A stretch of 64,000 nt of DNA from Anaerolentibacter hominis (GCF_032380675.1 NZ_JAWDIX010000006.1:89469-153468), one strand, 5' to 3'; shown: positions 15,987 through 24,642, counted from the stretch's first letter. A program made the numbers and translations. The notes: generated by a model not told the origin, from the sequence alone.

Positions 15987-16382
15987 ATGAAAAAGAGCGG
16001 AATATTAAATGTTTCCCTGTCCGCGCATATCGCGGCGCTGGGACATAAAGACTTATTTTTAATTGGAGACGCGGGGATGCCCATCCCCCCTGGCGTACCG
16101 ATTGTGGATCTGGTGCTCATCGGCGGTGTGCCCTCCTTTGAACAGGTGATCAGAGCCATAGAAAATGAAGTAGTGGCAGAGCACTTGTATCTGGCGGAGG
16201 AAATAAAAGAGAAGAATCCGAAGGTGCTGGATGTGATTCATGAAACCTTCTCCGGCGTGGGAGAAAGCTGCATGTCACACGAGGATCTCAAGGCGTTCAC
16301 AAAGAATGTGAAGTTTGCGGTCCGTACCGGAGAGATCACTCCTTTTGCCAATGTGATAGTAAGGGCAGGCGTGGCATTTTGA
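15987..16382 (+). CDS. rbsD: D-ribose pyranase
   Basis: A 131-residue protein of full RbsD length. It starts with MKKSGILNVSLSAHIAALGHKDLFLIGDAGMP, split here into the typical GILN, H(I/L)A.LGH and DAG(M/L)P(I) motifs, and ends with R(T/A)GE.TPFANVI...GVAF. It converts beta-pyranose ribose to beta-furanose so that ribokinase can act. No rbsK or ribose transporter is next to it. It is the fifth gene of the uxuA operon; some RbsD/FucU relatives act on other sugars. Confidence 0.93.
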   Translation: MKKSGILNVSLSAHIAALGHKDLFLIGDAGMPIPPGVPIVDLVLIGGVPSFEQVIRAIENEVVAEHLYLAEEIKEKNPKVLDVIHETFSGVGESCMSHEDLKAFTKNVKFAVRTGEITPFANVIVRAGVAF

Positions 16383-16433
16383 CGTTGAGATTGAGACAGA
16401 AATAAAGGGAACTTCAGCGCCGGGAGAAATAGT

Positions 16434-18242
16434 ATGAAACATAAGAAAAACTGGAAGATTATCAGCCTTTATGTATTGGCTGCAATCGGACTGATTATGA
16501 TGATTGTGACCTTCCGCATGGATTTTGACAGAGACCCGGAGGTGACTGCTTTTAACACAGGCTGGACCGTCCAGGAAGCAGACGGATCGAGGCGGCCCAT
16601 TTCCGTTTATGAATATCTGCCCTCAAAGAAGAACGAGCCGGTTATTATACATAACCGTGTGCCGGCACAGGTGGAGGAACATACCGTGCTGTGCTTCCGC
16701 AGTTTTTTCCAGTCCATACGGGTCTGGGAGGGGGAGGAACTGGTCTATGTGAAGGACACCGGCGCAGAACAGTTCTTTGGAAGCGCAACCCCCAGCGGAT
16801 GGAACTATGTAACGCTTCTGCCGGAAAAGTCGGGGGAGGAGCTGACTCTGGAAATACGGTCACCCTACCGGGGATTTTCCGGCCAGATCGGGGCGTTCTT
16901 TTATTGCAATGCGGCGTCTGCGGACGGCATCATTCTGCAGCACTATCTTCCGTCCCTGGTGATCACCATTATAGTCGGATTCCTGGGGGTGATGCTGTAT
17001 ATCCTTTCTTTTTCACTGAGCAGAAGAAAGGTCGAATACAAATCCATGCGATATTTCGGGCTTCTGGTGATGAACGTGGCGGTCTGGCTGCTCAGTGAAA
17101 CCAGGCTTCCGAATGCTGTTGTTTCAGATGGCGTATGGATCTGTGGGTTTTTGGCGCTGAACCTTTCACCCCTAACCTACCTGCTGTTTCTGGAGCAGAA
17201 GCTGAAAAAGAAACATCTGAAGGTGATACAGACTTTCTACACGGTGTTAATCGGGAATTTTTTCCTGATGACAATTCTCCAGTGCCTCAACCTGGTAGAC
17301 TTTGTTGTGACAGCGCCGCTTACCCATTTCTTTATGATTACGACGGCAGCATACTCCTTTTATGCCATATTCCAGGATCTGCGGGAGGACCGGCAGGAGG
17401 GAAAAACGTCGGGGTGGAAGCCGATCGAACTGCTGGGATTAATCGGGTTTGATATCGGCGTGATTGTGGAAATCATGTATTACTATTTTAACCAGTACCG
17501 GAATGTAGGTCTGTTTATCCGCACAGGCATGCTGATATTAATCATTGCCCTCTGCATCACCACAGCGGGCAACATACTGGACAATTATGAAGAATCCGCC
17601 CGTTTGGCCGCCGAGCTGCAGCAGAGCAAAACAAAGCTTATGCTCAGCCAGATACAGCCCCATTTTATCTACAATACCCTTGCATCTATCCGGACCCTGA
17701 TCAAGAAGTCGCCGGATGATGCTTATCAGATGGTGTACGACTTTTCCAGGTATCTGCAGGCCAACATTCACTCTCTGGAAGAAAAGGACCAGATTCCTTT
17801 TTCTCAGGAGCTGGAGCATATCCGGGCTTACACCAATATTGAACAGGTGCGGTTTGCCAGCCGGCTGAGCGTGGTCTTTCAGATTGAGGAGGAAGGGTTT
17901 TATGTTCCTCCCCTGAGTATTCAGCCCCTGGTGGAAAATGCGATCAAGCACGGAATCTGCCAGAAGAGGAAAGGCGGACAGGTATTTATACGCAGTGAAA
18001 AAACGGCGGATGGATATGCTGTGACGGTGGAGGATGACGGCGCCGGTTTCAACATGGAGGATATAAAGGAAAAAGAAAGCCTGGGACTGAAAAATATAAA
18101 GTTCCGGCTGGAAAAGCTGGAAAATGCCAGCCTGGAAATAGTGAGCGAACCGGGAAAAGGTACCAGAGCACGGGTTGATATTCCGTCTTCTGCCGCATAT
18201 ACCAGGACAGTACAGGATAAGGAAGGAGATGATCTGGCATGA
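16434..18242 (+). CDS. LytS/YesM-type sensor histidine kinase with 7TMR-DISM-like sensor
   Basis: A 602-residue kinase. An N-terminal helix is followed by an extracellular beta-rich domain (residues ~30-165), then about seven membrane helices (~175-385) as in 7TMR-DISM receptors. The His-kinase module contains SQIQPHFIYNTLASIR with phospho-His 410, PLVENAIKHG and DDGAGF/GLKNIKFRL ATP-binding motifs. The extracellular domain probably binds a carbohydrate, which would suit the sugar genes upstream (inference). It overlaps the response-regulator gene by 4 nt (ATGA), indicating coupled translation. Confidence 0.92.
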   Translation: MKHKKNWKIISLYVLAAIGLIMMIVTFRMDFDRDPEVTAFNTGWTVQEADGSRRPISVYEYLPSKKNEPVIIHNRVPAQVEEHTVLCFRSFFQSIRVWEGEELVYVKDTGAEQFFGSATPSGWNYVTLLPEKSGEELTLEIRSPYRGFSGQIGAFFYCNAASADGIILQHYLPSLVITIIVGFLGVMLYILSFSLSRRKVEYKSMRYFGLLVMNVAVWLLSETRLPNAVVSDGVWICGFLALNLSPLTYLLFLEQKLKKKHLKVIQTFYTVLIGNFFLMTILQCLNLVDFVVTAPLTHFFMITTAAYSFYAIFQDLREDRQEGKTSGWKPIELLGLIGFDIGVIVEIMYYYFNQYRNVGLFIRTGMLILIIALCITTAGNILDNYEESARLAAELQQSKTKLMLSQIQPHFIYNTLASIRTLIKKSPDDAYQMVYDFSRYLQANIHSLEEKDQIPFSQELEHIRAYTNIEQVRFASRLSVVFQIEEEGFYVPPLSIQPLVENAIKHGICQKRKGGQVFIRSEKTADGYAVTVEDDGAGFNMEDIKEKESLGLKNIKFRLEKLENASLEIVSEPGKGTRARVDIPSSAAYTRTVQDKEGDDLA

Positions 18243-19039
18243 GAACCATAATAGTGGACGATGAACTTCTTTCTATGGAGCAGTTTGAACTGGAAAGTGC
18301 GGGAATACCTGACATTGAGCTGGTGGGAAAATTTGACGATTCCTTCGAGGCACTGGAATACGCCAGGGAGCATCAGATAGATTTTGCCCTGCTGGACATC
18401 GAGATGCCTGAAATGAACGGACTTATCCTGGGTCAGAAGTTGAGAGAACTCTACCCGGACGTTGTTCTCGTATATGTGACAGGATATGAGGAATACATGA
18501 TGGAGGCCTTGAAACAGAAGGCGGATTATTATGTGATGAAGCCTTATGACCATAATGATATTGTGGATGTGCTGGAGCGGGCGAGGCTGCTGTCTAGAAG
18601 ACAGCGGCGGCGGATTTATGTACGGACCTTCGGCCGCTTTGACGTATTTGCTGACGGCGAGGCCATCCATTTTTCCAGTGCGAAGGCAAAGGAACTGCTG
18701 GCGCTGTGTGTGGATCACAGGGGAGGATTTGTCTCCATGGAGGAGGCGATCGACAAGCTGTGGAGTGACCGGATGGCGGATGAAAATACCAAGACCGCAT
18801 ACCGGAAAGCGGTCATGTATTTACATAAATTGTTTCAGGACAGGGGCTTTCCCAAAGTCTTTATCAGCCAGAGGGGCAAATGCAGTATCAACCGAAGCGA
18901 GATCGTCTGTGACTACTACGATTATCTGGACAGAAAGGAAAATGCTCCGGAATTCCATGGAGAATATCTGTTTGATTACGACTGGGCGGAGGAAACTACG
19001 GCACAGCTGTGCGGAATGTACGACCTTGATTGTGAATAG
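18239..19039 (+). CDS. Response regulator with SARP-type DNA-binding domain
   Basis: A 266-residue regulator. The receiver domain (residues 1-115) has VDDE, phospho-acceptor Asp53 in LLDIEMPEMNG, and KPYD. From about residue 125 the RTFGRFDVFADGEAI...SSAKAKELLALCVDH region is an OmpR-like winged helix of the SARP/transcriptional-activator type, followed by a short helical region. It is partnered with the LytS-like kinase. It is likely to control carbohydrate genes, perhaps its own operon, but no operator could be assigned. Confidence 0.9.
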   Translation: MRTIIVDDELLSMEQFELESAGIPDIELVGKFDDSFEALEYAREHQIDFALLDIEMPEMNGLILGQKLRELYPDVVLVYVTGYEEYMMEALKQKADYYVMKPYDHNDIVDVLERARLLSRRQRRRIYVRTFGRFDVFADGEAIHFSSAKAKELLALCVDHRGGFVSMEEAIDKLWSDRMADENTKTAYRKAVMYLHKLFQDRGFPKVFISQRGKCSINRSEIVCDYYDYLDRKENAPEFHGEYLFDYDWAEETTAQLCGMYDLDCE

Positions 19040-19132
19040 AAAATTGGTAAATATTGTTAAATCTTTGTCAAGGTACGCTTTTGGTACGGTAAGCCTATTA
19101 TACTGTAACCATCATAGCAGGGGGGAGACGCC

Positions 19133-19798
19133 ATGTTGAATGGATTGGCTTTGAACCTGTCAATGAAAAAACAGATCGACAGCCGGAAGGTATTTGGGCA
19201 AATGCCCGAATATTTTCAGGATTACAGCAGCCGGGTGGCAGAACATGCGGCGCTCCTGTATGAGACTGCTTACGAGCTGGGACTGTACTCCGAGGATGAA
19301 GATTTTAACAGGGAGAATATTCCCTATCTGCAGGATTCCTTTCGCCTGTATGACATTGGCTGGGCGGTGGTTCCGGATTGTTTTTTAAAACCGGAAGAAG
19401 CCCTGGATGCGTCAGAGTTTGATGTTGTAAAGAGACATCCTCTGGACGGATTTCATATCATTTGCGGCGGACCGGAGGATGTAGAGCCGGAGGGCAGCAA
19501 TGAGGAGGCCAGAGCCAGAAATCTTGCACTGGATGCGGCGATCGGCCATCACGAGAGATGGGATGGAAGAGGATATCCCTTTTCACTGAAGGGGGATGGG
19601 ATTCCCATTGCAGGCAGAATCTGTGCAATATGTGACACCTACGACAGACTAGTTAATGGGCGGTTCGGCAGCAGGCCGATGCCCCGCGAATTTGCTTTCG
19701 CACAGATTATCAGGAACAAAAGGATCTGTTTTGATCCTGAACTGGTAGAAGTGTTCCGGAACATAATGGAACGGCTTGACCCTCTTCTGGTCAAATGA
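19133..19798 (+). CDS. HD-GYP-like protein with degenerate HD motif
   Basis: A 221-residue protein following the HD-GYP phosphodiesterase layout: RVAEHAALL near residue 37, KRHPLDGFHII, HHERWDGRGYP and RICAICDTYDRLVNGR. The core HDIGK, which supplies metal ligands and a catalytic Lys, reads YDIGW here. The His and Lys are therefore lost, and cyclic-di-GMP hydrolysis is doubtful; binding may remain. GGGGGGAG precedes ATG 19133. The gene lies 27 nt upstream of a c-di-GMP riboswitch that leads into the SipW operon, so a role in reading or buffering c-di-GMP for that locus is attractive. A frame error is unlikely because the motif is substituted, not shifted. Confidence 0.85.
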   Translation: MLNGLALNLSMKKQIDSRKVFGQMPEYFQDYSSRVAEHAALLYETAYELGLYSEDEDFNRENIPYLQDSFRLYDIGWAVVPDCFLKPEEALDASEFDVVKRHPLDGFHIICGGPEDVEPEGSNEEARARNLALDAAIGHHERWDGRGYPFSLKGDGIPIAGRICAICDTYDRLVNGRFGSRPMPREFAFAQIIRNKRICFDPELVEVFRNIMERLDPLLVK

Positions 19799-19825
19799 CA
19801 GGATAGTCTTAAAACAATTGAATAT

Positions 19826-19905
19826 TTGGCAAAACCGGGGAAATCCGGTGACGCAAAGCTATAGGGCCTTACTTCCGATTATTCGGAAATGGCAGCCAGT
19901 TGCCG
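19826..19905 (+). ncRNA. Cyclic-di-GMP-I (GEMM) riboswitch aptamer
   Basis: The sequence contains the hallmark elements in order: TTGGCAAAACC, a GGGGAAATCC tetraloop hairpin, GTGACGCAAAGCTATAGGG, a second hairpin (TTCCG/CGGAA) and ATGGCAGCCAGTTGCC. The invariant GACGCAAAG, GGCAGCCAG and closing GGCAA/TTGCC pairing are present. It lies on the plus strand in the 399-nt gap between the HD-GYP-like gene and sipW. It is expected to control the SipW operon by termination; on/off sense cannot be read with certainty. Confidence 0.93.
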
Positions 19906-19927
19906 TAAGTAGTTACATACTTATCGT

Positions 19928-19974
19928 TAACCTGTTTTTTTTATGTCTTTTTTTACATATAACAGGGTTTTTGT
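19928..19974 (+). terminator. Probable riboswitch expression-platform terminator
   Basis: TTAACCTGTT and AACAGGGTT pair with an inner TATGT/ACATA stem across a T-rich loop, followed by a T-run (GGGTTTTTG). It starts about 25 nt after the aptamer. Stem has bulges, so the exact fold is uncertain. Confidence 0.6.
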
Positions 19975-20072
19975 GACAAGCAGTCACGTTTCTTCATAGG
20001 CTAATACCAGCCTTGTATCTGCTTGTCATAGTAAAAGAGTTCCAGGGGCGAAGTCCCGGCGGAGCCTCTTTT
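19974..20072 (+). ncRNA. Unassigned structured leader element
   Basis: Two stable helices: TGACAAGCAG (19974-19983) pairs perfectly with CTGCTTGTCA (20019-20028), enclosing a 35-nt loop with its own GGCTAATACCAGCC hairpin; AAAAGAG (20033-20039) pairs with CTCTTTT (20066-20072) around a GGGGCGAAGTCCC hairpin. It matches no riboswitch class I know. It lies between the c-di-GMP aptamer and the strong terminator before sipW. Confidence 0.5.
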
Positions 20073-20090
20073 GTGTACTTACGTCAATCA

Positions 20091-20120
20091 GCTGCCTGGC
20101 CGAAGCCAGGCAGCTTTTTT
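20091..20120 (+). terminator. Strong leader terminator upstream of sipW
   Basis: GCTGCCTGGC, CGAA loop, GCCAGGCAGC, then TTTTTT: an ideal intrinsic terminator 78 nt before the sipW start. Transcription of the operon must read through it, or start after it, so it is a likely control point. Confidence 0.92.
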
Positions 20121-20197
20121 GTTTCCGAATACAAATAAGTTGATAAACATTTTATATAGAACAAAAAACGGCACAAATAAGGAAAGGAAGAATTCAG

Positions 20198-20842
20198 ATG
20201 GAAGAAACAAAGCAAAAGAAACAACACTCTGTGGCAGGCACCATAATCAGCATTCTGCTCTGTGTCATTCTGATACCAGTTATCATAGTGAACCTGACGC
20301 TGATTATCAAGACCTACACAAGACCGGATGAGATACCGGACTTTCTGGGGATCAAACCGGTCATCTGTCTCTCAGGCTCCATGGAGCCCACCTTTAACAC
20401 GGGGGATCTGATCCTGATCAAATCCGTGGATACAGACAGCCTGAAAGCGGGCGATGTGATCTGTTATCAGGTATCCGGTCAGGCGGTAACCCACCGGATC
20501 AAGGAAATCGTGCAGGAAGAGGGCCAGACCAGATACGTAACCCAGGGCGATAACAACAATACCACCGACAGTACCACGGTAGCGCCGGAGGATGTGGAAG
20601 GAACCTACATGGGAGTTCATCTGGCGGGACTTGGAAATTTCGCCATGTTCATGCAAAGTACCACCGGCATGATCGTCTTTATCGTATTGCCGCTGCTGCT
20701 GTTTGTACTCTGGGATGTCCTGCGGCATCGGTTAAACGGGAAGAAGGAACTGAAACGGACCGAAGAGCTGGAAGCAGAGCTGGCGGCTCTCAAAGCGCAG
20801 AAAGAAAATCAGCCGGGGGAAAATCAAATCCATCAGGCATAG
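20198..20842 (+). CDS. sipW: SipW-type signal peptidase I (first copy)
   Basis: A 214-residue membrane protease with N-terminal (residues ~12-38) and C-terminal (~150-180) helices. Catalytic Ser61 lies in LSGSMEPTF; the general base position is His99 in VTHRI, not Lys, which marks the ER/SipW type. QGDNN is the conserved box after it. SipW enzymes process TasA/camelysin-type fibre proteins. AAGGAAAGG precedes ATG 20198. It heads the operon behind the c-di-GMP riboswitch leader; its substrate is probably the next gene product. The tail (last ~30 residues) is a charged helix. Confidence 0.93.
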   Translation: MEETKQKKQHSVAGTIISILLCVILIPVIIVNLTLIIKTYTRPDEIPDFLGIKPVICLSGSMEPTFNTGDLILIKSVDTDSLKAGDVICYQVSGQAVTHRIKEIVQEEGQTRYVTQGDNNNTTDSTTVAPEDVEGTYMGVHLAGLGNFAMFMQSTTGMIVFIVLPLLLFVLWDVLRHRLNGKKELKRTEELEAELAALKAQKENQPGENQIHQA

Positions 20843-20978
20843 GAAAGGTAATACACTGTGAAAGCCGGGGCACACGGCCTGACAGTTAAAAATAATTTCA
20901 CCTGCGGGAGCCTGGGGAAACCGGGCCGGCAGGAAAGAAGGGTTTTCAAACATTAAATTCCATGAGGAGGATATCAAA

Positions 20979-21569
20979 ATGAAGAAAAACAAAATCAGAA
21001 ATCTCGCTGTTCTGGCACTGGCATTAACGCTGGTGACTACATCCCTTATGTCAGGAACTCTGGCTAAGTACGCTACGACCGTTACCGGTACTGGTACTGG
21101 AAGCGCTGCTAAGTGGGCGGTTGCTGTTAGCGCAAATGGAGCAACACAAACTAGTAACTTTACTTTTAACCTGGAAGACACAGGTACCAACAAAGATAAT
21201 GTGGCATCTGGAAAGATTGCTCCCGGATCTACAGGATCAATTGTAGTAGGTGTTGATGCAACGGGTACAGAAGTTGACACTGTTTTAAAAGCGAAACTGG
21301 ATACTACTGGTTTAAAAGGCCTTCCTATTAAATTTTATGATAGTGATGCAGCCAGCGCAACAGAAATAACTGGCGAAATTACACTCGGTAATGTAGCAGC
21401 AGGAGCAGAAGCTAATGTTGCAGAGGTTAATAAAACAATCTATTGGAAATGGATTGAAGGCGATACAGATACAGCGATAGGCAGCAAAGCAACAGAAGCT
21501 GAGAGAACTGGTACCTTTACCCTTGCTTTAACTGCTGAACAGGCAATTACAGCACCAGTAGCTCCGTAA
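20979..21569 (+). CDS. TasA/camelysin-like SipW substrate, probable fibre protein
   Basis: A 196-residue exported protein. The signal region (MKKNKIRNLAVLALALTLV...SGTLAKYAT) has the SipW-type ending, with AKYAT in the place of the usual A-x-(F/Y) motif. The mature part is small-residue and Thr/Ala/Gly rich, with beta-strand character (FTFNLEDTGTN, GKIAPGSTGSIVVGVDATG, FTLALTAEQAI), as in TasA/CalY jelly-roll subunits. GAGGAGG precedes ATG 20979. It follows sipW after a GC-rich stem-loop (20901-20933) and is followed by another hairpin (21628-21644), suggesting differential mRNA stability that favours this likely abundant product. Confidence 0.88.
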   Translation: MKKNKIRNLAVLALALTLVTTSLMSGTLAKYATTVTGTGTGSAAKWAVAVSANGATQTSNFTFNLEDTGTNKDNVASGKIAPGSTGSIVVGVDATGTEVDTVLKAKLDTTGLKGLPIKFYDSDAASATEITGEITLGNVAAGAEANVAEVNKTIYWKWIEGDTDTAIGSKATEAERTGTFTLALTAEQAITAPVAP

Positions 21570-21742
21570 TAATTACGCCAGCCACGAATCCTATCCTTTG
21601 TGCCGGATAGAATGTTATTGATAAACCGGGGGCATTTCAGCCCCTGGCAGAGCAGGCCGCGGGCGGCAGATTCTGCCAAGGGCTGAAAAACAATTGGAAC
21701 TGATAGACAGATTTTGAATCACAGGAAGGGAGCGCTTTCAGA

Positions 21743-23404
21743 ATGGACTCTGAAAAAGATAATAAGATACCTTCCGAGAAAACCAGATCAGGGCGGCCTG
21801 CGTGGCTGGTCCCTCTGGCTGCGGTGCTTTTAATCCTGATGATGATTACCTCCTGTATGGTTGGCTTCATACTGGGAAGGCATACCAGAGATTACAGGGG
21901 ACAGATACTTGACACCATTATTCTCCAGCCGGAGGCGGAGACAGAGCAGACGGTACATTTTGCAGGACAGATTTTATATCCGGACGGCACTCCCTTTGCT
22001 GGAAAGACCATACGGCTTCACAGTAAACCCAGGGAGACTCAGACAGACAGCCGGGGGCGGTTTCTCTTCTCCGATGTGGAGACCGGTGACCATACCCTCT
22101 TTGTAATGGATGGAGAGCAGGTTCTGGCAGAAAACAGAGTAACCTTGAAGCGCCAGGAGGATTTTACCGGTGTGGACTGGGAGCAGAGTGAAAGCGGAGA
22201 CTGTTCTATCCAGATAGCCGCGGATATCTTATATGTGGAAATAGCGGTGCAGCTTTCAGATGGTTCGGATTCCGTGCAGATCCTTCCGGAACGTATCGCC
22301 GGATATTCGGATCAGGGAAGTCTGTATGCGGGGCAGAAGGAAATTACACCCACCGACGGGCCTGTAATCCTGCCGGGCGGCACGGTGCTCACCACCGACG
22401 GTACCCTGCTTCTGCCGGGACAGGGAGCCATGGATAATTCAGGAACACTCACACCGCCGGAAGACGGTTACACGGCGGGTGACGGAACCACCCTGGAGGA
22501 AGACGGAACGATTACATTTCCGGACGGGACAAAAGAACTGCCGGATTTAAGCATAGAAAATTCAGAAGGAACTACCACGCCGCCGGTTAAGGAACCAGTA
22601 AGGATTCAGGATAAGACACCTGTCCCGGTAGAAACAGAGGAAGGCAAGAATCCGCCTTCAAAGCCTGGTACAGAGAATAACGACCAAAACGATAATAAGG
22701 GAACAAAACCTGTTTCCCCTCCGGATAAGTCCGATCAGACGGATGACGGAGGGGACCCTCCCAATAAAGATAAGGATACCGGGGGAAATAAACCGGATGA
22801 TAAACCGGATTCAGACAAACCCGACGATCCGGGGAAAGACGATGAGACTCCGGGGACTGATGAGCCTGGAACCGATACGCCGGGCACTGATACACCAGGA
22901 GTTGTATTTCCGCCGATTATTAACCCACCAGATCCAGATGAGGAAGAAGAAACCAAATTTGATGTGATTGATTCCGCATCGGGGAAAAGCTGGAAGCAGG
23001 TCTCGTCCATTGACATTTTTTATAACCGGACGGCAGGAATTACAGAAAAATTAGCACCGGGATCGGAAGGATATTACTGCTTTGAACTGATGAATCCGGA
23101 GGAAACCGATATCATCTATACACTGGAAGTGGGAGAACAGAGTTTTTCTCTGCCCATGCGGTACCGGCTGGCGGATATTACAGACGGGGGAGAACGCTAT
23201 GTGATGGGAAGCGGCTGGTATGAAGCCGCTGAGTTAAAAGATAAAACGGTACGGATTCCGGCTGGTGAGAGAATCTGTTACCGGCTGGACTGGAAGTGGC
23301 CTTTTTCGATCAGCAAGGAGCAGGATGAAAAAGATTCCGCGGTAGGAGCCGGGAGTAATCGTTCCTATATTGTAACGATAACCGTGCGGGCAAAAGCAGA
23401 ATAG
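21743..23404 (+). CDS. Membrane-anchored linker protein with carboxypeptidase-regulatory-like and TasA-like domains
   Basis: A 553-residue protein. A cytoplasmic N-terminus of ~25 residues precedes one transmembrane helix (WLVPLAAVLLILMMITSCMVGFILG). Next is a carboxypeptidase-regulatory-like beta domain (FAGQILYPDGTPFAGKTIRLHS...TDSRGRFLFSDV, near residues 72-125). A segment of short GT(V/L)TxxDGT beta-hairpin repeats and a long Pro/Asp/Lys linker follow. The C-terminal ~150 residues (SIDIFYNRTAGITEKLAPGSEGYYCFEL...) resemble the SipW-substrate fold. It probably tethers or nucleates the fibre at the membrane (inference). GGAAGGGAG precedes the ATG. Antisense and shifted frames over the linker are artefacts. 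Confidence 0.8.
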   Translation: MDSEKDNKIPSEKTRSGRPAWLVPLAAVLLILMMITSCMVGFILGRHTRDYRGQILDTIILQPEAETEQTVHFAGQILYPDGTPFAGKTIRLHSKPRETQTDSRGRFLFSDVETGDHTLFVMDGEQVLAENRVTLKRQEDFTGVDWEQSESGDCSIQIAADILYVEIAVQLSDGSDSVQILPERIAGYSDQGSLYAGQKEITPTDGPVILPGGTVLTTDGTLLLPGQGAMDNSGTLTPPEDGYTAGDGTTLEEDGTITFPDGTKELPDLSIENSEGTTTPPVKEPVRIQDKTPVPVETEEGKNPPSKPGTENNDQNDNKGTKPVSPPDKSDQTDDGGDPPNKDKDTGGNKPDDKPDSDKPDDPGKDDETPGTDEPGTDTPGTDTPGVVFPPIINPPDPDEEEETKFDVIDSASGKSWKQVSSIDIFYNRTAGITEKLAPGSEGYYCFELMNPEETDIIYTLEVGEQSFSLPMRYRLADITDGGERYVMGSGWYEAAELKDKTVRIPAGERICYRLDWKWPFSISKEQDEKDSAVGAGSNRSYIVTITVRAKAE

Positions 23405-23456
23405 CAAATGCTTCGGAAGCGAGAACAGGCTGTCAGCAGGAAAGGATTTGAGAAAA

Positions 23457-23954
23457 ATGAAAAAATTGAGGAAAGGAATCCGCATCCTCATTACAATAGC
23501 CCTCTTCGGGATTTTGCTGATCAATGTATGGTTCTTGATAGCCCAGCTGATGCTGCGGCAGGACCCGCCCTTTTTATTTGGGTTTTCCAGACTGGAGGTG
23601 ACGTCCGGCAGTATGGAACCGGCCGTTTCAGTGGGAGATTTGATTATCATTCACAGGGAGAAAGAGTACGAGATCGGTGATATCGTAACCTACGACGGGG
23701 GTAAGGCATTTGTCACTCACAGAATTGTTAAGAAGGAAGACGGGAAGGTCATCACACAGGGAGACGCCAACAATGTGGAGGATGAAGCAATTGATCCCGG
23801 ACAGATTGTGGGAAAAGTAGTATTTGCCATACCGGGATGTGGAAGACTGATTGATTTTCTGAAGAGCCCGGCAGGAATCATGCTGCTGTGTCTGGGAGGT
23901 TTTCTGATGATAGAAGTACCGTATCTGATGGAGGGCAGAGTAAGGGAGGAATAG
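23457..23954 (+). CDS. sipW: SipW-type signal peptidase I (second copy)
   Basis: A 165-residue protease. Two hydrophobic segments flank the catalytic part: N-terminal (residues ~9-31) and C-terminal (~137-155). Ser52 lies in VTSGSMEP and His88 in VTHRI, the SipW Ser/His arrangement, with QGDANN downstream. It is shorter than the first copy and lacks its charged tail. ATG 23457 was chosen; AGGAAAGG lies 10 nt upstream, and a TTG at 23448 is also in frame. The next gene starts 3 nt after its stop, so the pair is tightly coupled. Two SipW enzymes in one operon suggest division of labour between substrates. Confidence 0.92.
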   Translation: MKKLRKGIRILITIALFGILLINVWFLIAQLMLRQDPPFLFGFSRLEVTSGSMEPAVSVGDLIIIHREKEYEIGDIVTYDGGKAFVTHRIVKKEDGKVITQGDANNVEDEAIDPGQIVGKVVFAIPGCGRLIDFLKSPAGIMLLCLGGFLMIEVPYLMEGRVREE

Positions 23955-23957
23955 GCT

Positions 23958-24497
23958 GTGCGCAAAAAGCAACGAAGGATCTGGCCTTATCTGGTTTACC
24001 TGGTGCTGGTTACCTCGGTCCTGATTTCTGTTACGCTCTCCCGGTATGCGACACGAATGACAGGAACCGGTACAGCTCTGGTGGCATCTATGGCCTCCGA
24101 TCTGGAACCTTCTTCCTTTCAATTTACAATAGGGCCGCTAAAGCCCGGAGATACCAGTATCTACTCCTTTCTAATCAACAACTATGAGGGTGACAGGGTA
24201 AGCGAGGTGTCACAGATTTATTCCATTTCCCTTGAGACAACCGGGAATCTGCCCCTTACCTTTGAGATAACAGGGGAACCGTTAGTCCAGCCGGAAGAAT
24301 GGAATAAGCTGGCCGAGGCAGATCCGGGACAAAACAGTATGTCGGGCGGCAGGCTGCCCCATACACAGAAAGTATCCCATTCTTATGAAATAAAAATAAC
24401 CTGGCCGTCCAGTCTGTCTGATCCGGTTTATCAGGATGAGATTGATCTGATTACAGTGACAGTAGCAGCCAGCCAGGCAACGGGGAGTACCCCTTGA
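23958..24497 (+). CDS. Second SipW-type substrate
   Basis: A 179-residue exported protein with a GTG start 3 nt after sipW2, behind AGGGAGGA. The signal region RRIWPYLVYLVLVTSVLISVTLSRYATRMTGTGTA ends in SRYAT, parallel to AKYAT of the first substrate, and the T(V/M)TGTGTA stretch follows in both. The mature part is beta-rich (FQFTIGPLKPGDTSIYSFLINNYEG). It is probably a minor fibre subunit or tip protein served by the adjacent peptidase. Downstream lies a truncated copy of the dispersed 183-bp repeat. Confidence 0.82.
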   Translation: MRKKQRRIWPYLVYLVLVTSVLISVTLSRYATRMTGTGTALVASMASDLEPSSFQFTIGPLKPGDTSIYSFLINNYEGDRVSEVSQIYSISLETTGNLPLTFEITGEPLVQPEEWNKLAEADPGQNSMSGGRLPHTQKVSHSYEIKITWPSSLSDPVYQDEIDLITVTVAASQATGSTP

Positions 24498-24544
24498 GAA
24501 CAAGTGAAACAGAAAGCGGAAGTTTTATCTAACAGGTTCTGTTT

Positions 24545-24642
24545 AGATAAAGCCTCCGGCGGATTGCAGAGCCGCACAGATGTATTATGTCATGCAAAGC
24601 ATGACGCGCGGCTCGCAGCAAGTACGCCTCGGCGTACTTGAA
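24545..24642 (+). repeat. Dispersed structured repeat, copy A (truncated, ~98 bp)
   Basis: It begins AGATAAAGCCTCCGGCGG, contains GTCATGC-aaa-GCATGAC, and ends in the palindrome CAAGTACGCC-tc-GGCGTACTTG. It matches the 3' half of copies B, C and D. It sits between two SipW-substrate genes of one operon and supplies the sequence just before the next gene. Confidence 0.9.

Noticed and set aside
19040..19132. Promoter for the HD-GYP-like gene (TTGTCA ... TATACT)
   Set aside because: The boxes are 28 nt apart, far from 17; not supported.
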